Source: Anas platyrhynchos (taxonomy: Eukaryota; Chordata; Aves; Anseriformes; Anatidae). From it: a stretch of DNA of 64,000 nt. Shown piece after piece: positions 1 to 8,999 of the stretch. A program made the translations under genes and the position numbers. The notes below the pieces were generated by a model. That model made no database searches, had not been told where the DNA came from, and was given only the letters and a program-made list of their open reading frames with translations. The stretch is taken from contig NC_092587.1 of assembly GCF_047663525.1 (NCBI RefSeq), forward strand, positions 32,665,001 through 32,729,000. The letters run 5' to 3'. Position 1 is the stretch's first letter, and every line of letters begins with the position of its first letter.

Positions 1-343
1 TTTTAGCATAAAACTAATAATTTGGTTGGGGAGGAGGATGGACTATGAAAAGAAAAGAAGAAAACAAATGGCTTTTTTGCATACTAGTTTTTGTGTAAGT
101 ACTTCCTGCCCTTTGAGAGTTAGTCTTAAAGCTTAGTTTAAACTGATGCTGAGTTTGCGTTGCAGTTTTACAACAATCTGCACCTAAGCTGGTTTGTTAA
201 ACCAAACCTAAACAAAAAAACCTCACCCACTCCATGTAAATAGACTGAGGGCAGAATTTAAGGCTTTGATTTTGGTTCAGGCAAGATTAAGATCTTTCCA
301 CTGACCTGTTCATGGGGAAAGTTTAAGTTTATGAAGATCATCA
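1..343. other. Intergenic flank, nothing recognised
   Basis: This is AT-rich sequence with no convincing coding frame, splice structure or repeat family that I can name. It precedes the first CR1 copy. In mammals ARID2 lies tail-to-tail with SCAF11 on this side, so the stretch could be beyond or inside that gene's 3' end, but nothing in the sequence shows it. Confidence 0.5.
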
Positions 344-1335
344 TAGAATCATAGAATGGCTTGGGTTGGCAGGGACCTTAAGCCCACCCAGTTCCAACCC
401 CCTGCCATGGGCAGGGACACCTCCCACCAGACCAGGCTGCCCAAAGCCCCATCCAGCCTGGCCTTGGGCACCTCCAGGGATGGGGCATCCACAGCTTCTC
501 TGGGAAGCCTCTTCCAGTGCCTCACCACCATCTGAGTGAAGAATTTCCTCCTAATGTGTAATCTAAATCTCCCCTCTTTTAGTTTAAGGCCATTCCCCCT
601 TGTCCTGTCATTATCTACCCAAGAGTCATTCTCCATCCTTTTTATAAGTCCCCTTTAAATACTGAAAGGCCTCCCCAGAGCCTTCTTTTCTCCAGGCTGA
701 ACAGCCCCAGCTCTCTCAGCCTTTCAGCATAGGAGAGGTGCTCCAGCAGCCCTCTGATCATCTTAGTGGCCCTCCTCTGGACCTGCTCTAGGAGTCCCGC
801 ATCCTTCTTGTGCTGGGGGACCAGGACCTGGATGCAGTGCTCCAGGTGGGGCCTCACAAGGGCAGGGACACAATCCCCTCCCTCACCATGCTGCCCACCC
901 CTCTGTTGATGCAGCCCAGGCTGCAGTTGGCCTTCTGGGCTGCAGGCACACGCTGCTGGCTCCTGTCGAGCTTCTCATCCACCAGATTCCCCAAGCCCCT
1001 CTCTGCGGGGCTGCTCTCAGTGAGTTCTTCTCCCAGTTCATGTCCGGGATTGCCCTGACCCAGGTGCAGCACCTTGTACTTGGCCTTGTTGTACCTCATG
1101 AGGTTCACATGGGCCCACATCTACAGCTTGCCCAGGTGCCTCTGGATGGCATCCCTTCCTGCTGGTGCATCAACTGCACCGCTCAGCTTGGAGTCGTCTG
1201 AGGGACACCACTTGTCACCACTTCCTGGGTGAGGCCACTGAGCCAACTCCTTACCCACCAGGTGTCCCACCCTTCAGATTCACGCCTCTCCAATTCAGAG
1301 ATCAGGATGTTGGGTGGGAGTGTGCCAAAGAGACA
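344..1335 (-). mobile_element. CR1 LINE, 5'-truncated copy (3' end at 344)
   Basis: The left edge carries the CR1 3' tail in reverse complement (ATCATAGAATCATAGAATGG). It is followed by the conserved CR1 3' segment, recognisable by TTCCAACCCCCTGCCATGGGCAG, by TCTAATCTAAATCTCCCC and by AGGCTGAACAGCCCCAG. The minus-strand reading carries broken remains of the C-terminal end of the CR1 reverse-transcriptase ORF, split over several frames, so it is dead. Similarity to the CR1 consensus runs to about 1235 with good fit. It then continues patchily to about 1335, with what looks like an internal deletion after the segment CAGCTTGGAGTCGTC. The right edge is approximate. CR1 inserts without target duplication or poly(A), so no flanking repeats are expected. 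Confidence 0.93.
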
Positions 1336-1654
1336 GACGGGCGGATGGCATCCCGTCAGCGGTGCTCAGAGCCGCCCCCCGCTGCCCCTCCACTGCCCAG
1401 CACTGCCTCCTGCCACCAGCCCCTGCGGGAACCACCCCGGCTGCTGCTTGTTCCGCTGTGACAGTCACTAACTGGGCGCCCTTGCCAAAACAATAATAAT
1501 AATAATTAAAAAATTAAAAAATCCAGGATTAATTTAATTACCTTAGTAATGTAAGCATGCACATTGCTGGGTGATGTCTTTGGAAGTTCATTGAGGGGAT
1601 GAGTGACTGATAACGCGTGGTTTGTATTACACATCAATACAAGAATACTACCAT

Positions 1655-1785
1655 TATATATATACATACATATATATACACTATGTATGCTCCTATATAT
1701 ATACTATACTATATATATGTGTACACTGAACTATATATATATACACACAATACTATAAATGCATACTATGTGTATTTTATTATGT
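1655..1785. repeat. TA-rich microsatellite (TATATATA/CATA)
   Basis: Four runs of alternating TA of about 8-10 bases, mixed with TACA and TGTA units, fill this stretch. It is imperfect and compound, typical of an ageing dinucleotide repeat. It can be read openly for about 66 codons on the plus strand as tyrosine/isoleucine-rich nonsense, which I do not regard as coding. Confidence 0.85.
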
Positions 1786-1948
1786 GTATCTTCTTCATTT
1801 TAAGTCACTTTGACTGAAAACTCTGCTCATTGCACCGGTGGGACAAGTGCTGGGGGCTGCAGTGAGCGGCAGGTCAGGAACTTAAAGAGTTGCTGTTTCA
1901 GCATAACTCCAAGCTTCTTCTTGACGAGCAGCATCATCTTGGGGGAAA

Positions 1949-1999
1949 ACAAAAAAACAAAAAAACAAAAAAACAAAAACAAAAAAAAACATAAACAAG
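1949..1999. repeat. A-rich (AAAAAAAC)n tract
   Basis: Repeated units of five to nine A separated by single C, with a period near 8 bases, degrade into AACATAAACAAG. No source retrocopy is recognisable upstream, so it is best called a simple repeat. Confidence 0.85.
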
Positions 2000-4159
2000 A
2001 ACAAAACCCCACCGTCAAAACTAAGTTATACTACTTCCAGGTCAGACGTGTTTTTAAAGCAAAGCGATCTCATGTGTGTACAGTTAACGCCCTTCTTACG
2101 AAGAGTTTATGAGTGTAGCAGGGGTGCCAGTGGTGCCTCTCGCCCAGGCGCACTTTATTCCTCAGTCACCACTCTGAGTTTTCTGGAGGTTGTGAATTTT
2201 TCTCAGCATAGAGGCAGAATTTATTTGCTGCTGCATGATCCACTCTGCTGGAAACTGTTGCAGCAGGAGAGCAAGCATCGCAATTGGTGATGTGTAAATC
2301 AGCTCCTTCCCCTGTTAAGTTCTGGGCAGCTTTTCTGGTTGATGCAGTGCCTGGGGCACCCCGTACCGGGGCTGGGGCATGCAGCCAGCAGTGGCAATGA
2401 GCACCAACCTCCTGCTGCCTGGGGCAGAGCGTTTTGTTACTCCCAACTGTTCGCTTTGATGCTTTGGAGGTGCTGAGGGCAGTGGGGGCAGTGAGGGTTT
2501 TGAGCTCTGGATCCTTTTCAAGTGGTGAAGGACTGGAGGCTGAGTGCTGGAGACAACAATTATCGGCAGCTCGTATGTGCTGTTTGTGGCAGGATCAGCG
2601 ATCTGGGCTTAAATCACTGTGGCTTCAAAGCCATCTTCACGTGTGTGCGTGTTACCGTTTGGTTTCTCTCACACCAGCCTTGCCATTCGTGCCTTGGCTT
2701 CTCCCAGTCTGTGATGAGGCAGCGAGGCTGGGCTGACACCTTTTAAAAAAGCAGGGAGAACTGATGGCCTTTTGCAGTCAATGGAAAGAAAGACAGAATT
2801 AGTGCAGCAAAACTCTCCAAAAGGGAGCGATGCTCATAGCAAGGTCTATCCACCTGGCGAGGGAGCCCTAGGGGAGAAAGAAGGCCGGGGCTGCCTGCTT
2901 TTCCCTTAGCAATTAGCACTTAGTCTTGGCCAATTTGCCAATGGCTGACCCCCAACACGTCGGAAACGTAATCCACTTACTTCATGCTGCACGTGGAGCC
3001 AGGCACCTTCATCCCCCTGCTCCAGCGAAGGAGCAGCTCCTCCCTGCTCCCTGTCAGCCAGCCACGCTCCTTCTGAGCCCCCCGCACTGTAGGCCCCCTG
3101 TGTGGAGGTCCCGATGGAGATTGGGGGGGAAAAGGGGCAGCAGAGTCACAGCTCCTGTCAGGGAGGCGCTGCCCCATGCGGGAGCTGCCCTCCTGGCCCT
3201 GAGTTGTGAAAGGCTGAAGAACTGGTGAGTAAACTCCAAGGGTTACTTTCTTCCCTCCCACTTGCTCTTCTCCCAAAGCATCTAGGAATCCCTGGCTATT
3301 TCTGATTTATGCGCCTCATAAAAACTAAAATTAGTGGTTGTAGGTTTAATTTCTGCAACATCTCAGGAGTAATTGTATGACAGCCTGCTGCCAAAATGCC
3401 TCGGTTTTGGCTCCTGCAGCCATGTTTCTCTGTGTTGGGTTCCCCTTTGGTTTGGGTTGTTTGCTGTGTGCAATGGCATCGACTGTGTCACTGCCATGCC
3501 CTGGGCTTGTGGCACAAACAGCCTGTGGAAATGAAGCTCTGGCTGAAGTCTTACTGCTGGCTCATGAGGCTCTGGGAGGTGTAATTGAGCAATACTGGGG
3601 GAAAAAGATTGTCAAGTTCAGTACTCCAGCTGGTGCCCTCTCCCAGACTCATCTCCTTTTTGTGCAATCAGTTATTTGGGCTTTTTTTCCCCCATGGGCT
3701 AGTGATTTGGTTTTTAATATTCATAGATGTTCCACTGATTATTTTGAAAGTTGCTGCTTCTAAGAACTCTTTAATAAGTGAAATTGGTTATTTAGCATTG
3801 TCCTTACCATTGTTTCCTTTTTAAATAAACTGTTTATGAATATTATAATACTTGATAATAATGAAAAATCTTCTACGGAGTGGTTTCATCTCTAGGATTC
3901 AGAAGGTGCAAGCCCATGGGGGGGCACCTTTGGACTCAAACTACTCATTTTACTGATGGCACTGATGTGCCACAACGCCCAGGATGTGTCTCCTGTGCAA
4001 GATACAAACTTGTGAGTTATTTATTTTTAATTACGCTCACATGCAATGATCTCTTCATGGCAAAACTGAGCAAAGATTTCAAGGGGATCATACAAGCAGG
4101 ATCCAGCAGGGCTTTGGCCACATAAACCAGACCAGAACGGACCTGCCTCCTCAAAATTT

Positions 4160-4450
4160 CGGTCCTAATGCGCTGCCGCTGCACCTGCCTTTCACCCCAC
4201 CTCTGCCCCTCACGTGGGCCGGTCGCCTCCAGGACCGGTCCCTCCCTGGCGGTGCGGGGTCGCTCCGGTGCTCCTCAGGCTGAGGAGCCTCAGGCAAACC
4301 TGACGCGGGCCCAAGCACTGCAGGAGCAGCATCGCACAACCAGCGCAGGGGTCGGCTGCCCACGAACTCGTCTCCAGCTGCAGACAACCAGCGGGGTGGC
4401 ACGGGGAGCCACGTGCTGGCCGAAGGGTGCTGAAGAGCTGTTCTGGCAGT
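4160..4450. other. GC-rich, CpG-containing segment
   Basis: This patch is clearly richer in G+C and in CpG than its surroundings, with open frames on both strands (94 and 122 codons) that are artefacts of few stop codons. It might be a small CpG island or orphan promoter, or a GC-rich old repeat. I see no exon with splice sites and no similarity that I recognise. Confidence 0.35.
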
Positions 4451-4567
4451 AGATGAAGTGGCGGTTCCTGCTGTTGGTGTGCCTGAACAGCTCATGGCCC
4501 CTGGCAGGTAGGTGGGCATCAGGCTGACTTACAAACCAGGCAATTAATTTTTAATTAACTGCAGTCA

Positions 4568-4618
4568 TAGGCGTCCTTTCCAATCTGAATGATTCTAAGA
4601 CCACGGAGTCCAACCTTA
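4568..4618. mobile_element. Possible small CR1 end fragments, head to head
   Basis: CCTTTCCAATCTGAATGATTCTA resembles the plus-oriented 3' end of a CR1. The adjoining CACGGAGTCCAACCTT resembles the minus-oriented CR1 3' region. Each piece is too short to be sure, and neither continues into recognisable CR1 sequence. Confidence 0.3.
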
Positions 4619-5052
4619 AATGGATGCAGTCAGTTCCCTTACTTTCTTCTTCAAGACCATCTTTTCAGGTCTGTCTGTCCATCAGCCCCCATCGCAGAGA
4701 TCCTGACCTACGTGAGGCACCTGCACACTCACCAGAAGTGACAGACCCCGGGAGTGACAGACCCCTTCCTGCAGCCAACGTGCCCATCGTCTCGCTCACC
4801 CAGCTTCACCACACCAACTCCCAGGCACTTCACGCCTCCAAGTACTGATCCTCCTTCTGAAGAGCTCTTGGCCTCAATGGCTGGACACCTCTGAACCTCG
4901 CTCTCCGCAATTAACACCCTCACCAAGCTGCCTGTCTTGGCCTTTATTTCCACTCTTGCTCATCAAAGCAGTGTGTTCTTTTCCTGATCCCCCGTGCCCA
5001 CTTCCAGCACACACAGAAGCAAGGCAGGGCCATCCATTGCCACCACAGATAT

Positions 5053-5508
5053 CATCAGAGAAGGGCTACGAAGCTGGTGAAGGGCCTGGAGCACAAGTCC
5101 TGTGAGGAACAGCTGAGGGAACTGGGGTTGTTTGGAGAAGAGGAGGCCCAGGGGAGGCCTTAGTGCTCTCTACAGCTACCTGAAAGGAAGGTGTGGGGAG
5201 CTGGAGGTCGGCCTCTTCTCACAGGTAACTAGTGATAGGACCAGAGGTGCCAGGGGAGGAGTGATAGGCCTCAAGTTGTGCCAGGGAAGGTTTGGGTTGG
5301 AAATGGAGACATTTCTTGTCAGAAAGAGCAGTCAGGCATTGGGATGGGTTACCCAGAGAGGTGGTAGAGTCACCGCCCCTGGGGGCGTTTTAAGGAAAGG
5401 TTGGACGTGGTACTTGGGGACATGGTTCAGTGGGTGACACTGGTTGTGAGGGATAGTTGGACCAGATGAGCTTGGAGGTCTTTCCCAACGTTAATGAGTC
5501 TATGATCA
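5053..5508 (+). mobile_element. CR1 LINE, 5'-truncated copy (plus orientation)
   Basis: This is the sense-oriented CR1 3' end. It starts in the region that reads AAGGGCTACGAAGCTGGTGA and passes through TGAGGGAACTGGGGTTGTTT. It then continues through CTCTACAGCTACCTGAAAGG and GTGATAGGACCAGAGG, and closes with GTCTTTCCCAACGTTAATGA followed by TCTATGATC. It is about 455 bp, diverged, and without an intact frame. It lies about 570 bp beyond the likely SCAF11 poly(A) site and in the opposite orientation to that gene. Confidence 0.92.
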
Positions 5509-6074
5509 CCCAGCCCTAACAGCCAGAATCTAACAAAGCTTCTCTGAACCTCACACAGCAGGCAGGCAGCCGCCTTCAAGGACAGGAGGCTCTTGCACAA
5601 GCCCTGTGACAATGTCTGCATGTACCTGGGGAGGCACCTCGGGAAGTACAGCAGGCATAGTCCCAGAAAGTAACAAGGTGCTTGGAACGAAGCTCCCACC
5701 CAAGGCAGGACACCGTGTGCGAGGTTCCCCAGGGGCTGTTTGTGCTAAGCTGTTTGCTCAGTGCTCCCAGCAGCCAGCGTGTGGCACAGGTTTGAGTCCT
5801 GGCAAGAACCAGTGCCTGGAGTCACCACTGTGGCACTTCAGTACACGAACATTTTGCCACATGCATTTATTTCTCTTCAGCTCGCAGCATTTTCAGGCAG
5901 GCAAGGCAGGGTGAGGGCAGGGTAATTGAAAACAAAGAGTGGGGAAGAGGAGGGGGAGCCCAGACAACACAAACAAGATTAAGTATGCACAGGTATAGAA
6001 GTAATAGCAATTAATGCTGCTTTCTGAATTAAACCACTTGAGCCGGAATCATTGAAGACCAAACACAGACAACT
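5509..6074. other. Intergenic between CR1 and SCAF11 3' end
   Basis: No gene or repeat family is recognised. A further minus-strand AATAAA (plus-strand TTTATT) sits at about 5866-5871, so the SCAF11 transcript could extend slightly into this stretch if the signal at 6094 is read through. Confidence 0.45.
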
Positions 6075-6093
6075 GCCAGCTTAGTGAAAAGAA

Positions 6094-6099
6094 TTTATT
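6094..6099 (-). terminator. Likely distal poly(A) signal of SCAF11
   Basis: AATAAA on the minus strand (TTTATT on plus). The minus strand beyond it carries a GT-rich stretch (TTGTCTGTGTTTGGTC) at a distance fitting a downstream element. Using it gives a 3' UTR of about 2.8 kb. Confidence 0.6.
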
Positions 6100-7503
6100 A
6101 GAAAATGTTAAGCACTACACAAAACTAGTTCTTAGAGTATTTTTTTTCAGTAGACAGCACTCCAGCCTTCTGCTACAAACACCGTATCGTGGGCTTTGGA
6201 CAGCCACTGTGCTCCTAAGACACATCTTTAGGATGAGACATTCAAGCAGCATGCACAGTGAGACAGTGGAAGGAGTGCAAGGAAAATCCTTATCATTTGC
6301 ATAAGTTCACAGAAAGTATACAGTTTTGTCATTATTTACCTCGAGGCAATTTGGACTGAATGAATTATTGATACCCCAGGGGCAGCAGGTGCACTGTGCA
6401 TTCCCATCACTTGCCTTCAGTACTAGTGCATGTAGTACAAGGAGTTTCAATAAATAGAAATACAGTTCTCACACTATTTTAACAAAAACATGACTACAGG
6501 GTTAAGGTACGTGCCTTCTCAGGCAGTCACACCAACAGAGACCGTACTGCTCCTCAGGAAGAATAGGAGAGTCTATGTATTAAGGCAATGAATTTTGTCA
6601 TTTTTGTTTTTTAAATTCAGCATAGAATTCGTAGTGAACTGCATATTTTCTGGTAAGTTCTGAATAATTTCACTCTAAAAAATAAAGTCACTAATCACAT
6701 TCTAATCTATCCCATATTCTTCATTAATGTTTTGAAATACAGAGGAGCATCACTACAGTCACTGCCCCAACAACACGGCAGCACGTGACGGCTGATCAGC
6801 CAGCCCGGAGCAGCTCTCGTTTGTGCACTCCATCCTTCCTTCCCACCCAACTTCCACCTCTCCTCTACAAGAAAAACGAGACACGAACACTTATCTGGCT
6901 CCTGAAAGGAGCTGTATAGCAAGGCTCAACTGTATAGAGTAAAAAGATATATAAAAAGTCATTAAAAATCCAAAAATTCGGAGAAGTAAAATGTAATAAA
7001 AATAAGTACGCACGGCGTGATAAACCAGGATAGACATAGCAATTTGCTACATTTTTCAAAAAGTGCTAACCAATTTTAGCTTAAAATAGTTCAAGAGATC
7101 ATACAAATTGCTACCACAGTGTAAAACTGAGTATTTTGAAAAATCTAAAGCCTGTCTTGACTGTAGAAAATGTATTATAGCAGTCTCTAATTTACATAGC
7201 ATTTTCATTTAGGCACACAAAAATAAATATAGACAGTCAGATGCTTCGTTAAGTCTGCAGAAAGTTACAGTTAAAACCAAGTGATCAACTGCTGTGACAA
7301 ACATCACATTTGTACAGATCTCTCTCTGTATATAGCCACGTGTGTGTGCATGGGTGTCTATCCCTTAGCTCATCCTCAGGCTTCTGCAGAAGCTGCTTAG
7401 GAGGTAAGACTGAGTTTTCTGTCTAGAAAAGTTAACTTGAGGAACTACTGGCTACTAGGAGAACAATTATCAAAAACCTCTATCAATACTTTGTGTCAGG
7501 ATG

Positions 7504-7509
7504 TTTATT
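7504..7509 (-). terminator. Possible intermediate poly(A) signal
   Basis: AATAAA in sense orientation inside the 3' UTR. The downstream sequence is only weakly T/GT-rich, so this is less convincing than the sites at 8276 and 6094. Confidence 0.3.
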
Positions 7510-8275
7510 CATGCTTTTGGGCCAGACCTTTGGCTGGAGCAGATGCCAGGCTGAGCCAACACTAAAGGTTGTTACCACGCAGCAGGACTGAAGGGGGAGT
7601 GCTGAAGTTTTCACTGGACCCTCAGAGAAAGGGGAAGTCTTCCTATCCCAGAGTAAATCCCAGAGAAAGGTTTCTTCCCTACTCTGAGCTGCAAGGATCC
7701 CAAGCTATTTTTCCCAAAAGGGGCTCATATTTGTCTCAGTATTTCAGCAATCTCCCTGCTGTGATCTCAGTAAAGCATGTGCTACATTAGGGGTAAGCAT
7801 TCCTCTAGCATTTCTGATAACCCTGGATCTGCTTTTAAAATGCTTGTGGTACCTCTACGAACCTCTGTGTAGAAAAGTGGTCAGGGAAACAAAAGCTGCT
7901 GCACTTGACTTCACATTGTGCATTTTCAGTGATAGCAGTTTGGCAATCCATGCTACGTCCCTAGCTAACAAGGGCAAGTGTTACGCAGCCAAGCCTGGCA
8001 CAACTGTCAGCCTCTGATCAACTGGGAACCTGGAGACAAATCCCTGCTTTCTTGATCCTACGTGAAATAACAAGAAACTGGTTCGTGCATCTGAACATCC
8101 AACACAGAGCAACTCCCTACACTGTTTCACTAGCTACGGGCAGGATTAGACTGGAACGTGGGTTGTCAGTGTGTAGTGATTGAGGGCTTTCAGCACATAA
8201 AAACTGATCAAGTTCATCCCCACTACCTTGAAAACAAATTGAAAAACATCACAAACAAAACCAAGCAGCATAACT

Positions 8276-8281
8276 TTTATT
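8276..8281 (-). terminator. Possible proximal poly(A) signal
   Basis: AATAAA in sense orientation about 590 bases after the stop codon. It is followed on the minus strand by a GT-rich run (TTTTGTTTGTGATGTTTTTC), a good downstream-element candidate. Use would give a short 3' UTR lacking most of the AT-rich sequence. Confidence 0.45.
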
Positions 8282-8395
8282 TGGTGTTACAACAGATGGC
8301 GCAGTGCCCGTGATTTTGGGCACTGAATTTCACTGTTTATGATTTTTCTTTTAAAAATCTAAACAGTTCTGTTCAGAGAACTCCATGTGCCTTTT

Positions 8396-8403
8396 TATAT
8401 ACA
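8396..8403 (-). promoter_or_regulatory. Pumilio response element candidate in 3' UTR
   Basis: The minus strand reads TGTATATA, an exact match to the PUM1/PUM2 consensus UGUANAUA. It lies upstream of the proximal poly(A) signal, so it would be kept in both short and long 3' UTR forms. A single octamer can occur by chance in AT-rich sequence. Confidence 0.35.
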
Positions 8404-8870
8404 CATTGTGACCCCTGCATTCAGCCTGTCCAGTTAACACTAGAAGTATCTGTCAAGGCAATACATTTTATCTTTGCTATAATTAGGGAGAAATCAAAAG
8501 AAAAAAATTAATCTGACTGATTACATGTACTGTACATACCTGTTCCAAAACCAATGTACTTAGACAGAAGTTTCTAATTTAATGCACTGTTATTCAAGTC
8601 AAAATGCTGTACACCTAAGTATCCACACAATCGTACATTCCTAATGATTCTTCTTTACACCTTTTACTTTTTTAGACATCTGTTTTTAAAAAGGAATAAA
8701 GAAGTTGCCCTGTAGATCTATATTTCTTTAAACAAAACATTATATACTACATTGAAAAATAATTTTATCAAAAGCAGATATAAATCACTGTCATGTACAG
8801 ATTTCAGTTAACGGTTTATGTTGAAATTGCACTTTGCAGATAGAATAAAATTAAAAACTGAAAATGTGTT

Positions 8871-8999
8871 CTATTTCCTGTCACAGGAGACTGCCTCTTC
8901 TGGATTTTTCTTCCGAGAATGTTTGTATTTGTCTACATACGCTTTCACTAGATTGGCCACTTTTGCAGAATTAACTTCTCCGCTCTTGCTATGACAAAC
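8871..8999 (-). CDS. SCAF11: SCAF11 last coding exon (exon 16), C-terminus and stop
   Basis: Acceptor AACTGTTGTAG at 9000-9001, coding 129 nt to TAG at 8873-8871. It encodes [20 protein letters not shown] and then [20 protein letters not shown] plus RK. The first 30 residues match human SCAF11 closely; the last ten differ and are slightly shorter, accounting for a small part of the length difference. Confidence 0.96.
   Translation of the reverse strand, partial: VCHSKSGEVNSAKVANLVKAYVDKYKHSRKKNPEEAVSCDRK

Larger units (their letters stand above)
1336..4555. other. Intergenic, no gene recognised
   Basis: Mixed-composition flank with several open frames of 60-128 codons on both strands. None has a recognisable domain, codon bias or splice-linked partner. 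It holds a TA-rich microsatellite, an A/C-rich tract and a GC-rich patch, each listed separately. An AATAAA on the plus strand near 3823 (in TTTTTAAATAAACTG) is the only possible 3' processing signal seen, and no transcript can be tied to it. Confidence 0.5.
6075..8870 (-). other. SCAF11: SCAF11 3' untranslated region
   Basis: This runs from the TAG stop at 8871-8873 to the expected cleavage zone about 15-25 bases past the AATAAA at 6094-6099. It is about 2.8 kb, AT-rich, with no splice sites or coding signal. At least three AATAAA hexamers lie in sense orientation (8276-8281, 7504-7509, 6094-6099), suggesting alternative 3' ends. It contains one exact Pumilio-type octamer near its 5' side. 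The 3' boundary is inferred from the hexamers and from GT-rich sequence after the last one; transcript data would set it. Confidence 0.65.

Noticed and set aside
349..1120. Three minus-strand open frames that look like protein pieces
   Set aside because: They are fragments of the CR1 ORF2 C-terminus in shifted frames within a dead element.
3377..3763. 128-codon plus-strand open frame in the left flank
   Set aside because: No recognisable family, no splice signals linking it to another exon, and overlapping frames of similar length.
1..6000. 3' end of ARID2 (tail-to-tail neighbour of SCAF11 in mammals)
   Set aside because: No ARID2 coding exon is visible and 3' UTR sequence cannot be recognised by eye, so I do not claim it.
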